A stretch of 64,000 nucleotides of DNA from Limnochordaceae bacterium (GTDB taxonomy: Bacteria > Bacillota > Limnochordia > Limnochordales > Geochordaceae). The stretch spans positions 124,001 to 188,000 of the forward strand of contig JADBKR010000005.1 of assembly GCA_014896295.1 (NCBI GenBank), written 5' to 3'. Under the pieces are notes generated by a model. It saw only the letters and a program-made list of their open reading frames with translations, was not told the origin of the DNA and made no database searches. A program made the position numbers and the translations under genes. Below are positions 12,104-20,697 of the stretch, piece after piece. How positions within the stretch are numbered: position 1 is the first letter of the stretch; every line of letters begins with the position of its first letter.

Positions 12104-13221
12104 CCCCTGGACACGTTGGCCGTCACGTGGCGGGCTCCCAGCTGGCCGCAGGCGGCGTCGATCCGGCGGCCCCGAGGGCGCCGCAGCGTCACCGCGATCC
12201 CTCGCGCTTTCAAGGTGGCCCCAAATGCCTGCGCCGCCCGCTCGTCGCTGGGCTCGAAGGGGACTCCCGGCACCGGATTGTACGCGATGAGGTTGACGTG
12301 CGCCAGCATACCCTCGATCCGCCGGGCGAGCAAGCGTGCCTGCGCCGGCGAGTCGTTGATGCCCGCCAGCAAGACGTATTCGAAGGAGACTCTGCGGCGG
12401 GTGGCTCGGGTGTACTCCCTCACGGCGGACAGCAACGCCTCCAGCGGCCACCGGCGGTTGAGCGGCACGAGCCGATCCCGCAAGGCGTCGTCGGGCGCGT
12501 GCAGCGACACCGCCAGCCCCACCTGCAAGGCGGGCTCGGCGGCCAGAGCCTGGATCCCCGGCACGACGCCGGCCGTGGAGATGGTGATGCGCCGCGTGCC
12601 GATCCCGAACCCGCCGGGCCCGCGCAGAAGCTCGATCGCCTGCCGGACCACCGCGTACCGCGCAAGCGGCTCCCCCATGCCCATGAAGACCACGTGGCTC
12701 GGCCACCGGCCCGCTACCGACCGTGCCCAGGCGACCTGGGCGGCGATCTCCCCCGGCTGCAAGTTACGCCGCAGGCCCATGCGCCCCGTGGCGCAAAACG
12801 GGCAGCCGATGGCGCAGCCCGCCTGCGAGGAGAGGCACAACGTCAGCCGGTTGCCCGCCGGGATGAGCACCGCCTCGATCTGGGCCGGAGCCGCCGCGCT
12901 CCCGCGCAGCTCGAGCAGCCCCTTGACCGTGCCGTCCGGGTCGTGCTGGAGGGCCCGGGTCTCCATCACCTGCTGCCAGGCGACCTCGGCCAGGGTGTCC
13001 CGTAGCCCTGCCGGGAGATCGGTCATGGCCCGCGGGTCGGTGACCCCGTGACGGAAGACCCACCGGACGACTTGGTCGGCCCGATAGCGCGACTGCCCCC
13101 ATGCGACCGCGAGCGCCTCGATCTCCGCTTTCGGCCTCACCAAGCCGATCGGGAGCACCGGCCCCGCCGTCCCATCGCCCTGCCAGACGCCCACGCGCGG
13201 CCCCCTATCCGCAATTGACAC
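12100..13221 (-). CDS. rlmN: 23S rRNA / tRNA adenine-C2 methyltransferase RlmN
   Basis: RlmN is a radical-SAM methyltransferase acting on A2503 of 23S rRNA and A37 of some tRNAs. The [4Fe-4S] motif is CAIGCPFCATG; other family marks are LCLSSQAGC, VFMGMGEPLARY, ITISTAGVVPGI, LAVSLHAP and LIAYNPVPG. The methyl-carrying cysteine near the C-terminus is in DAACGQL. The protein has 373 residues. The assigned start is a GTG with only a weak ribosome site, and about 25 N-terminal residues are not conserved, so a later start is possible. The stop overlaps the inferred prpC start. Confidence 0.94.
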   Translation of the reverse strand: MSIADRGPRVGVWQGDGTAGPVLPIGLVRPKAEIEALAVAWGQSRYRADQVVRWVFRHGVTDPRAMTDLPAGLRDTLAEVAWQQVMETRALQHDPDGTVKGLLELRGSAAAPAQIEAVLIPAGNRLTLCLSSQAGCAIGCPFCATGRMGLRRNLQPGEIAAQVAWARSVAGRWPSHVVFMGMGEPLARYAVVRQAIELLRGPGGFGIGTRRITISTAGVVPGIQALAAEPALQVGLAVSLHAPDDALRDRLVPLNRRWPLEALLSAVREYTRATRRRVSFEYVLLAGINDSPAQARLLARRIEGMLAHVNLIAYNPVPGVPFEPSDERAAQAFGATLKARGIAVTLRRPRGRRIDAACGQLGARHVTANVSRG

Positions 13222-13244
13222 CTGTGCCGGCCGGGCAGTATACT
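13215..13244 (+). promoter_or_regulatory. Strong sigma-A promoter toward tRNA-Pro
   Basis: A perfect -35 TTGACA (13215-13220) is followed after 18 bases by TATACT (13239-13244). The tRNA gene begins 117 bases downstream on the same strand, so this is its likely promoter. The -35 box overlaps the GTG start region of divergent rlmN. Confidence 0.75.
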
Positions 13245-13261
13245 GGCCCTGCCCGGCCGGC
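13226..13261. repeat. Perfect 13-base inverted repeat over the tRNA-Pro promoter
   Basis: GCCGGCCGGGCAG (13226-13238) and its exact complement CTGCCCGGCCGGC (13249-13261) flank TATACTGGCC, which contains the -10 box. It could be an operator covering -10 and +1, or a hairpin at the transcript start. It is not followed by a T-run, so it is not an obvious terminator. Confidence 0.7.
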
Positions 13262-13360
13262 AGGACGCCACTGGGCGGCAGTCCAGGCGTGATTATACCA
13301 CGCCGGGCGAGGCCCGCCGGTCGAGGGTGGCGGCACGGGGCCGACGGGCTGGCAAACAGC

Positions 13361-13438
13361 CGGGGCGTAGCTCAGTTTGGTTAGAGCGTGCGGTTCGGGA
13401 CCGCAAGGTCGGAGGTTCAAGTCCTCTCGCCCCGACCA
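13361..13438 (+). tRNA. tRNA-Pro (anticodon CGG)
   Basis: The full cloverleaf can be folded by eye. The acceptor stem CGGGGCG pairs with CGCCCCG; the D-arm is GCTC...GAGC; the anticodon stem TGCGG/CCGCA encloses the loop TTCGGGA, giving anticodon CGG for codon CCG. The T-arm GGAGG TTCAAGT CCTCT is canonical. A discriminator A and encoded CCA end the gene. CCG is a common proline codon in this GC-rich DNA. Confidence 0.96.
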
Positions 13439-13461
13439 TCCCCCGCCTCGCCCTCTGGCGT

Positions 13462-14307
13462 TCAGGCTGACTTGTCGAGTACCTGCCTCGCGAGGGAGTT
13501 GCCGAAGCGCACCCGGTCGACCAGTTTGGCGATGAGCAGCGAGTTGGTCGGCAACCGGTCCCGCCGTCCGCCGAGGCCTGCCAGCGTGGCCAGGAAATCA
13601 CGATTGCCGTGCTCCCACGCGGCCATGATGGCGTTGCGGATGGCCGCTTCGACACCGCCCGGCGTCGTTCCATAGCGGTCCGCGAGCCTCGGGTAGATCT
13701 CCTTGGTGAGCGAACCACCCAGCATGCGGTTTTCCCGCACGACCATGAGGACGGCGTCCCGCAGGTAGATGTACCCCTTGAAATGGGCGGGCACGCCGAT
13801 CTGGTGCAGCAGCACGGTCACCTGGGCTTCGGCGTCGGCGCCGGCGCGCGAAGCGGAGCGCGCCGCTTGCGAAGTGGCCGCAGCGGCCGGCTCTTCGTGC
13901 GCGGCGGACTCCTGCGCCGTGCCAAACTGGCGGATGCGCTGGGCCAGCAAGTCGAGGTCGAACGGCTTGACGATGAAGTATTGAGCACCCAGCTCGGTAA
14001 AGCGCTGGATGACGTCCTCTCGCCCGAAGGCGGTCACGACGATCACGGCGGGACGAAGCGGCCGCAAGGTGCCGTCGGAGTTGACCGGCTCGGCGGCACG
14101 GAGTCTTTCCATGACCGCCAGCCCGTCCAGATGGGGCATGGTGATGTCCAGCAACACCACGTCCGGGCTCAGCGCCTCGATCTTGGCCAGGGTCTCCTCC
14201 CCGTCGTAAGCCGTGCCCACGACCTCCATGTCGGGAAGGCTGTTGAGGTACTGCTCGAGCGTCTCGCAGAGTTCGATGTTGTTGTCCGCGATCAGGACTC
14301 GAACCAC
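13462..14307 (-). CDS. spo0A: Sporulation master response regulator Spo0A
   Basis: Spo0A, once phosphorylated, starts sporulation and controls many stationary-phase genes. The receiver domain has RVLIADNN with the acidic pocket, the phospho-acceptor Asp in VVLLDITMPHLDG, the Thr in VVTAFG and Lys in IVKPFDLD. The DNA-binding domain is typical: LHQIGVPAHFKGYIYLRDA, GGSLTKEIYPRLA, GGVEAAIRNAIMAAW and NSLLIAKLVDRVR. The linker between domains is Ala/Ser-rich and about 30 residues long. The protein has 281 residues. The GTG start is preceded by GGAGGA at a good distance. Its position between rsmB and a tRNA gene differs from B. subtilis, where spo0A follows spoIVB. Confidence 0.96.
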   Translation of the reverse strand: MVRVLIADNNIELCETLEQYLNSLPDMEVVGTAYDGEETLAKIEALSPDVVLLDITMPHLDGLAVMERLRAAEPVNSDGTLRPLRPAVIVVTAFGREDVIQRFTELGAQYFIVKPFDLDLLAQRIRQFGTAQESAAHEEPAAAATSQAARSASRAGADAEAQVTVLLHQIGVPAHFKGYIYLRDAVLMVVRENRMLGGSLTKEIYPRLADRYGTTPGGVEAAIRNAIMAAWEHGNRDFLATLAGLGGRRDRLPTNSLLIAKLVDRVRFGNSLARQVLDKSA

Positions 14308-14414
14308 GCACCACTCCTCCTTCTCCTCCAACTCTTCTGCCAGGCGAAGCAGGGACAAGCAAAAGAAAAGGCCGCCTCCCCACGAATCCCCTACAGAGAG
14401 TCCCCGCGGTGCGG

Positions 14415-14440
14415 CCGTTCGCAACGTTCGCTGTTCGCGA
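14415..14440. repeat. Three tandem GTTCGC repeats upstream of spo0A
   Basis: GTTCGC occurs at 14417-14422, 14426-14431 and 14433-14438 in the 170-base gap between rsmB and spo0A, about 110-130 bases before the spo0A start. They may be regulator sites in the spo0A control region. They do not match the Spo0A box (TTCGACA) exactly. No clear sigma-H promoter was found. Confidence 0.35.
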
Positions 14441-14477
14441 TAATCTCTTCGAAGACCGGGACGAGCTTCCTTCCTGT

Positions 14478-15841
14478 TCATACGCGCCGGAGCGGCTCGA
14501 ATCGGACGACAAAGAACCCGTCCGTTCGGACCTCGTGGGGCAGGAGCGTCATACCCTCTCGATCGGCGCCGGTACCTCTCGGCCCACGCCACGCGGCCAT
14601 CGCCTCGACGGGCACGGCCTGCATCCCATGCCGCTCGGCGACGTAGGCCAGATGGTCGGTCGTCTCCTCGCGCTCGAAGGAGCAGACGCTGTAGACGAGT
14701 CGCCCGCCCGGCCGGATGAGCCCGGCCGCCGCGTCCAGGAGCTGGCGCTGCAGGCGGGCCATCTCCTCCACGTCTTCGGGTCGCCGGCGCCACCGGACGT
14801 CGGGGCGGCGGCGTACCGTGCCGAGGTCGGTACAGGGAGCATCGAGGAGCACCGCGTCCAGGCTGCCTGCGCCCAAAGGGGGGCGCCGGGCATCGGCCAC
14901 GGCGAAACGAAGGGAGCGGAGTCCGAGCCTGCGGGCGTTTCGTCTCACCAGCCCCAACCGCCCGGCGTGGCGGTCGAAGGCCAGGACATGCGCCTGGTCT
15001 TCCGCCATCTCCGCCATCTGGGTCGCCTTGCCGCCCGGCGCCGAGCAAAGATCGGCCGCCGTCTCGCCCGCCACGCTCCCCACCACGAGGGCCGGCAGCA
15101 TGCTCGCCTCGCTTTGCGGCGAGAAGAGCCCCTCGTCGTAGCCGGGAAGTTGCTCGAGCGAGCGTCCGGGGAGGTGGATCTCGAGGGCGAACGAGACCAG
15201 CGCGCCCACCCCCGACGGGATCCCCTCCGCGGCCCAGCGCCGTTGGAGGGAAGCCGGCGTGGTACGCATCAGGTTGACCCGCACGGTGGGAGGCGACGGC
15301 TCGTTGTTGGCCCGTAAGATGGCCTCGGTGGTGGCGAGCCCGAAACGGTCGAGCCATCGCCGTACGAGCCAGCGCGGGTGGCCGTAGGTGATGGCCAGGC
15401 GCTCGTCCACCGGTCCGCCGGCCGGTGCCGGCATGCCGTCGCGAGAGGCCCTCACGAGAGCCCGCAGCACCGCGTTGACGAACCCCGAGGCCTCCGGGTG
15501 GAGCCGCCGGGTCAGGCGTACTGCCAGATCCACCGCGATGGGCGGAGGCGTGGAGGTGAAAGCCGATCTCATAGGCCGCCACCCGCAGCACCTGGCGAAC
15601 GGGCGTATCCACGGCCGTGAGCGGCCGGGCGCTTACCCGTTGCAGCGCCCAGTCCAGGCGGGTCTTCCACCTGAGCACGCCGGCCGCCAGGGCCGTCGCC
15701 CGGGCTGCAGATCGAGGCCGTCGTCGCGTGCTGGCGCAGCAAGCCCCGGAGCGCGAGGTGCAGGTACGCTCCCTCTTCCTCTACGCGCCCGAGGGCCAGG
15801 CTGGCCAGCCGGCGAGCCTCCAGGCTCGCTCCCTCACGCAC
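14478..15841 (-). CDS. rsmB: 16S rRNA (cytosine967-C5)-methyltransferase RsmB (two frameshifts)
   Basis: RsmB methylates C967 of 16S rRNA. The NusB-like N-terminal region (ARRLASLALGRVEEEGAYLH, then LRWKTRLDWALQ, VRQVLRVAAYEI) and the catalytic domain are spread over three frames. The catalytic domain shows GFVNAVLRAL, the SAM motif AADLCSAPGGKATQMAE, the LLDAPCTDLGT motif with one catalytic Cys, and YSVCSFERE with the other. One extra base around 15700-15740 and one near 15563 explain both shifts; the second restores EIAFTSTPPPIAV. The GTG start overlaps the fmt stop. The restored length, about 454 residues, fits the family. All motifs are intact, so assembly error is more likely than gene loss. 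Confidence 0.88.
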
Positions 15842-16778
15842 CCAGGATCGACCCGGGCTCGAGGTGGAGCCCGTTCCAGAGCTCGAGGCCCGTCATCGAC
15901 CGGCTCCCTTCGGGTTGGACCCGGGCCAGGGAGAGAACGGTGCCGTCCCCGCACGCGACCCGAAGCTCCCCTGCCCCCGGCTCGACGCCCAGCACCTCCC
16001 CCGGGCGCCTTCCGGTGACCGTTTGCCCGGCGACCCTCGCCTCCACGACCTTGATCAACCTGCCTTCGTGCGTCGTGAAGCACCCCGGCCACGGGTAAAA
16101 CGCCCGGCACCGCCGGGCGATCCGTTCGGCGGGTTGGGTCCAGTCCACCCTCCCCTGCTCCTTTTGGAGCCTGGGAGCAAGCCGTACGCCCTCTTCGGGC
16201 TGCTCGAGCGGCTGCAGGGTACCCGCCTCGAGGCGCGCCACCGCCTCCACCAGGAGCTCGGCCCCGGTCTCGGACAGCCGGTCGTGGAGCGACGCCGCCG
16301 TCTCCTCGGGGCCGATCACGGCTGCTCGCTGCAACAAGATGGGGCCGGTGTCCCAGCCCTCGTCCATCCGCATGATGGTAACGCCCGTCACCCGGTCGCC
16401 CTCGAGAAGGGCCCAGGCGATGGGAGCCGCGCCGCGCCAGCGGGGCAGCAAGGAGGCGTGTACGTTGATGCACCCGTAGCGAGGAAGCCCGAGTACCTCC
16501 GCCGGGATCTTGTGGGCGTAAGCGACCACCACCAGCGCCTCGGCGCCGGTGCTCCGCAGAACCCCCGTGAGCTCATGGGGCTCGAGGTGCTCGGGCTGCC
16601 AGATCTCCAGCCCGAGCGCCTGCGCCTCCACCTTGACGGGCGGGGGCGCCGGCCGCATGCCCCTCCCCTTGGGCCGGTCCGGTTGGGTCATGACCAGCGG
16701 GATGGCATGTCCCGCCCTTGCCAGCGCCCGCAGGCTCGGGACGGCAAACTCCGGGGTCCCCGCGAAGACCAGCCTCAG
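15834..16778 (-). CDS. fmt: Methionyl-tRNA formyltransferase (apparent CTG start)
   Basis: Fmt formylates initiator Met-tRNA. The protein reads RLVFAGTPEFAVPSLRALA at the N-terminus, then INVHASLLPRWRGAAPI and DEGWDTGPILLQ, which hold the catalytic Asn, His and Asp, and the C-terminal OB-like domain. The conserved N-terminus is in frame only from a CTG codon that overlaps the def stop as CTGA, exactly where an ATG would sit in an ATGA junction. No ATG, GTG or TTG is available upstream before def ends. The next ATG (16691) would delete the first 29 conserved residues. Either CTG is used or the base is wrong. Length from CTG is 314 residues. Confidence 0.9.
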   Translation of the reverse strand: MRLVFAGTPEFAVPSLRALARAGHAIPLVMTQPDRPKGRGMRPAPPPVKVEAQALGLEIWQPEHLEPHELTGVLRSTGAEALVVVAYAHKIPAEVLGLPRYGCINVHASLLPRWRGAAPIAWALLEGDRVTGVTIMRMDEGWDTGPILLQRAAVIGPEETAASLHDRLSETGAELLVEAVARLEAGTLQPLEQPEEGVRLAPRLQKEQGRVDWTQPAERIARRCRAFYPWPGCFTTHEGRLIKVVEARVAGQTVTGRRPGEVLGVEPGAGELRVACGDGTVLSLARVQPEGSRSMTGLELWNGLHLEPGSILGA

Positions 16779-17338
16779 GCCCGATTCCCCCGCTCCGGGC
16801 GATCCGGGCCGGGGCTGCCCACCACGGCCGCCTGCCCGACCTGCCGGGGCGGCGCGCCCTCTTCCCGGCCCGACGCCTCCCCTTCCTCTTCCTGGACGAT
16901 GCGGCTCGCCCTGTCGATGAAGAGCACGCCGTCGAGGTGGTCGACTTCGTGCTGGATGATGCGGGCGAGATAACCTTCAGCGTCGAGCTCGAGGGGGCGC
17001 CCTCGCTCGTCCAGCGCGCGGATCCGGATGCGGGCCGCCCGTTCCACGTACCCGGTCACCCCGGGGATGCTGAGGCAGCCCTCGACGTCCACGTCGGATC
17101 CTTCGGAGGCGAGGATCTCCGGGTTGATGAGCGCCATGAAGCGGTCGCCGGGATCGACCACGATGATCCGCTCCAGCACCCCCACCTGGTTGGCCGCCAG
17201 GCCCACGCCCGGCGCCTTCTCCATGGTCTCCCGCATATCCTCGATGAGCTTCCGGTGCCGCCGCGTCACCCGCTCGACGCGCTTCGCCTTCTGGCGCAGC
17301 ACGGGCGCTCCGATCCGCAGGATCGGCAATACGGCCAA
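16775..17338 (-). CDS. def: Peptide deformylase
   Basis: Def removes the formyl group from new proteins. The three metal/active-site motifs are present: GVGLAANQVGV, EGCLSIPGV (metal Cys) and QHEVDHLDGVLF (metal His pair). The C-terminal extension of about 35 residues is rich in Glu, Gly and Pro and not conserved. The likely start is TTG about 10 bases after a GGAGGG ribosome site, giving MAVLPILRIGAPVL. The gene is separate from priA (137 bases upstream) and overlaps fmt by four bases. Confidence 0.93.
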   Translation of the reverse strand: MAVLPILRIGAPVLRQKAKRVERVTRRHRKLIEDMRETMEKAPGVGLAANQVGVLERIIVVDPGDRFMALINPEILASEGSDVDVEGCLSIPGVTGYVERAARIRIRALDERGRPLELDAEGYLARIIQHEVDHLDGVLFIDRASRIVQEEEGEASGREEGAPPRQVGQAAVVGSPGPDRPERGNRA

Positions 17339-17405
17339 GCTACGTCGGTCCCTCCACCAGGCGTCGCGCAGGGCGGAAAGCGCCCCCGCCGCCTCACTCC
17401 GCCCT

Positions 17406-17411
17406 ATTATA
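17406..17411 (-). promoter_or_regulatory. TATAAT -10 box of def-fmt-rsmB
   Basis: A perfect TATAAT on the minus strand lies about 68 bases before the def start, in the priA-def gap. The -35 region is not recognisable. Placement fits a promoter for def-fmt-rsmB. Confidence 0.5.
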
Positions 17412-17475
17412 CATGCTCCGAAAAAGCGGCCCGGAGCCGGCCGGAACGGAGACGACCTTTCGCCGTGACCTGCGC

Positions 17476-19535
17476 TCACAGGACGCTGACGGGATCGACG
17501 TCGACCGTGAACGCCTCCGGCCGGCGACGTCCCCGCCCGCCGAGCGTCTGCGTCACCGCCCCGGCAAGCTGCCGGACCTCGCCGTCGGGCCCGCGCACGA
17601 CGACCTGCCAGCGGTAGCGGTCCCGGATGCGGGCGATGGGCGCCGGAGCCGGGCCGAGCACCTTGACGCCTCGGCCGCGCGACGCCTCCTCCAGCCGGCG
17701 CGCCAGCTCCGTGGCCCACTCCCGGGCTCTCGCCTCGTCGGGGTCGGACGCCACCATCCGGATCAGCTGCCCGAACGGCGGATACGAGAGCCGCCGCCGG
17801 AAGGCCAGTTCCTCGGCATAAAAGCCGCGCAGGTCCCCGAGGGCGGCCGCCTGGATGCTGTGGTGATGCGGCTGAAAGGTCTGGATGACCACGGTGCCGG
17901 GCCGCTCGCCCCTGCCCGCCCGGCCGGAGACCTGGACGAGCTGCTGGAGCGTCCGTTCGGCGGCCCGGAAGTCCGGAAGGTGCAGCGTGACGTCCGCCAG
18001 GACGGCCGCCGCCAGGGTCACTCCCGGGAAATCGTGCCCTTTGGCCACCATCTGGGTGCCGACCAGGACGGCCGGCCGGCTGTTGGCAAACTCCTCCAGG
18101 ATCCGCTCGTGGGAACGCCGCCGCGTGGTCGTATCCGCGTCGAGCCGCAGCACGGGCACGCCGGGGAACGCCTCGGCCAGGGCCGCCTGCACCTTTTGCG
18201 TCCCGAAGCCCACCGGGGCGACCTGCCTGCTCCCGCACCGGGGACAGATCGACGCCATCGCCGTCTCGTAGCCGCAGTAATGGCAGCGCAACCGGCCGCC
18301 GGCAGCGGTATGGTGGTAGGTCAGGCTCACGTCGCAGTGCGGGCACCGCCAGCTGTACCCGCACTCCCGGCACGCCATGGCGCCGGAGAAGCCTCGCCGG
18401 TTGACGAACAAGATGGCCTGCTCCCGCTGCTCCAGCGTCCGCTTGAGCGCCTCGTGAAGCGGGCGGCTCAGAGGCGATACCCGGCCCGTGGCGGCCAGCT
18501 CCTCTCGCAGATCCACCACGAGCACGGAGGGCATGGGACGCCCGTCGATCCGGCTCGGGCATCTCGAGCAAGCCGTAATGGCCCTGGCGGGCTTGCCAGA
18601 CGGACTCCATCGAGGGAGTGGCGCTACCCAGCAACACCACCGCCCCTGCGCGGCGGGCCCGCTCGATGGCCACGTCCCTGGCGTGGTAGCGCGGGGATTC
18701 GTCCTGCTTGTACGAGGACTCGTGCTCTTCGTCCAGCACGAACAGGCCCGGTCGCACCACCGGGGCGAAGACGGCGGATCGGGCCCCGATGACGACCCGG
18801 GCCTCCCCCGAGCGGGCCCGCTCCCACCGCAACCGGCGCTCCGTCGCCGACATCTGGCTGTGGAGCACCACGACGTCGCCGAAGCGCTGGCGGAAGATCC
18901 GCACCAGCTGGGGCGTGAGCGCGATCTCGGGCACCAGCACGACCGCCGACCGCCCGGCAGCCAGGCAAGAGGCCACAGCTTGCTCGTACACCCGGGTCTT
19001 CCCGCTGGCGGTCACGCCCCAGAGCAAGAAGACGCGGTGCTCGCCCGGCCTCGAGCGCCCGGTCGATGGCGACGACCGCCGCCTCCTGGGCTCCGGTCAA
19101 GGGCGGTGCCCCCCGGCCGTCCCGCCGGGAAGCGCTCTCCGAAGAAGGCCGGTCCGGCCGGGGACGCCGCAACGACGGGGGAGGCGCCACCACCTTGAGC
19201 GCGGCTCCGAGCGGTGCCAGGTAGCGCCGGGCCATCCAGCGGGCCAGGTCCAGCGCCTCGTCGTCGCACCGGTCCGCCTCCTCGCCCACGGCAGCCACGG
19301 GCTTGAGACGGATCCCGGGCGGAGCGGCCTCGTGAGCGACGACCCAGCCCCAAACCAGCCGGCGCTGCAAGGGCACCCGTACCCGCGTGCCGGGAGGGGG
19401 CAGGCCCTGCCCGGGTGGGGCCGCGTAGCTGAGGGGACGGTCGATCACTGCCTCGTCCGGGTCGATGGCGACGACGACGCTGCGGGCTGCGCCGCCAGCC
19501 ACCTCCCCGGCGCCGTCAGCGCGGTTACTTGACAC
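17476..19535 (-). CDS. priA: Primosomal protein N' (PriA helicase, two frameshifts)
   Basis: PriA is the helicase that restarts stalled replication forks. The N-terminal DNA-binding part (VVVAIDPDEAVIDRPLSYAAP), the helicase core (LWGVTASGKTRVYEQAV with Walker A, VLVPEIALTPQL, LFVLDEEHESSYKQ with the DEEH box) and the C-terminal part lie in three frames. The last part has the zinc cysteines in CRECGYSWRCPHC and CHYCGYE..CPRCGS, VGTQMVAKGHDFPGVTL and QVSGRAGRGERPG. Extra single bases near 19044 (restoring ALEAGEHRVFLLWGV) and near 18550 (restoring PERIDGRPMPSVLVV) explain both shifts. The GTG start overlaps rpoZ by 11 bases. The coaBC gene found between priA and rpoZ in B. subtilis is absent. 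Confidence 0.9.
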
Positions 19536-19743
19536 CGCCTTTGGCGGGGAACTCACAGACCACGCGGCCTTCCGCAATCTCGCGCAGCGCAATGGTGACC
19601 GGCTTGGTGGAGTCGATCGCAACCAGCGGGGGGGAACCCTCGAGCAGTTGCCGCGCCCGGCGGGCCGCCGCCGTCACCAGGATGTACCGGCTCCTGGCGG
19701 GGTTACGCTCCAGCATCGTCTGCAAGGATGGCTGGTTGAGCAT
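19525..19743 (-). CDS. rpoZ: RNA polymerase omega subunit
   Basis: This 72-residue protein matches omega, which stabilises assembly of RNA polymerase. The conserved segment RSRYILVTAAARRARQLLEG and the later IALREIAEGRV are present. Its place directly after gmk is the conserved gmk-rpoZ pairing of Bacillota. The ATG lies 4 bases after the gmk stop, and the stop lies within the beginning of priA. Confidence 0.92.
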   Translation of the reverse strand: MLNQPSLQTMLERNPARSRYILVTAAARRARQLLEGSPPLVAIDSTKPVTIALREIAEGRVVCEFPAKGGVK

Positions 19744-19747
19744 CGTC

Positions 19748-20413
19748 TCACTCTTTGCCCCCAGGTTGCTCCCAGACTGCCGCGACCCGGGAAGGCCTGC
19801 ACGCCTCCGCGAGGATGATGGCCTGCAGAAGCTCGCTCGCCCTCTCCAGGCTGGCGTTGACCACGACGTAGTCATAATCGGGCGCCGCTGCCATCTCTGT
19901 CAAGGCCATCTGCATGCGGCGCTCGATCGCCTCGGGCGAATCCGCCCCCCGGCGGACGAGACGCTCACGCAGCGCCTCGAGGGAAGGGGGCAGCAAGAAG
20001 ACGAAGACGGCGTCCGCCAACCGGTTGGCGCGAAGCTGCCGGGCCCCCTGGATGTCGATGTCGAGCAGCACCACCTGGCCGGCCCCCACGGCCCGTTTCA
20101 CGAACTCCGCCGGCGTGCCGTACCAGTGGTCCCCGAAGCGGGCGTACTCCAGTAGCTGGCCGGAACGCACCAGCTCGAAGAACCGCTGCTCGCTCACGAA
20201 GAAGTAGTGGTATCCGTCGATCTCTTTCGGGCGTGGTGGGCGGGTCGTGGCGGAGACCGAGTAGACCAGCTGGGGCATGCGCCGGCGCACTTCGTTGACC
20301 AGCGTGTTCTTGCCGACGCCGCCAGGGCCGGAGACGACCACCAGAAACCCACGTTTCAAGGCGTAGGGCAGTTGGCTCGTATGGGGCACCGCCAGTTCGC
20401 CCGACGTCTTCAT
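19748..20413 (-). CDS. gmk: Guanylate kinase
   Basis: Gmk phosphorylates GMP to GDP. The P-loop reads GPGGVGKNT, an unusual form of GPSGAGKGT or GPSGVGKST but with the essential Lys. GMP-binding and lid features follow: [28 protein letters not shown] and [13 protein letters not shown]. The protein has 221 residues, with an N-terminal extension of about 20 residues before GFLVVVSGP. The ATG overlaps the remA stop as ATGA, the usual remA-gmk coupling. Confidence 0.95.
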   Translation of the reverse strand: MKTSGELAVPHTSQLPYALKRGFLVVVSGPGGVGKNTLVNEVRRRMPQLVYSVSATTRPPRPKEIDGYHYFFVSEQRFFELVRSGQLLEYARFGDHWYGTPAEFVKRAVGAGQVVLLDIDIQGARQLRANRLADAVFVFLLPPSLEALRERLVRRGADSPEAIERRMQMALTEMAAAPDYDYVVVNASLERASELLQAIILAEACRPSRVAAVWEQPGGKE

Positions 20414-20685
20414 TGCGGCTGGACGGCGGCCTCCGGCGTGGAGTCCCGGCCGCTCAAGCGATGCGCCACGGTCTCCGGCTGGACGGCGGAGAGGATGACG
20501 TGTTCGCTGTCGGTGATGATGACGGCGCGGGTGCGGCGCCCGTACGTGGCGTCGATGAGCCGTCCCCGATCCCGAGACTCCTGGATGATGCGCTTGATGG
20601 GCGCCGATTCCGGACTGACGATGGCCACGATCCGGTTGGCCGAAACGATGTTGCCGAAGCCGATATTGATGAGGCGAATTTCCAC
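20410..20685 (-). CDS. remA: RemA-family DNA-binding regulator (DUF370)
   Basis: RemA is a small DNA-binding protein that activates biofilm matrix and osmoprotection genes in B. subtilis. The protein has the near-invariant start [20 protein letters not shown], then [10 protein letters not shown] and [15 protein letters not shown]. At 91 residues it is close to family length. It lies between yicC and gmk, the conserved position. Confidence 0.95.
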   Translation of the reverse strand: MEIRLINIGFGNIVSANRIVAIVSPESAPIKRIIQESRDRGRLIDATYGRRTRAVIITDSEHVILSAVQPETVAHRLSGRDSTPEAAVQPQ

Positions 20686-20697
20686 AGGACGGCCCCC

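Noticed and set aside
16775..19027. A fused PriA-deformylase protein
   Set aside because: The joining segment is out-of-frame priA sequence. PriA's real C-terminus is in another frame ending at 17476, followed by a gap with a TATAAT and the def start.
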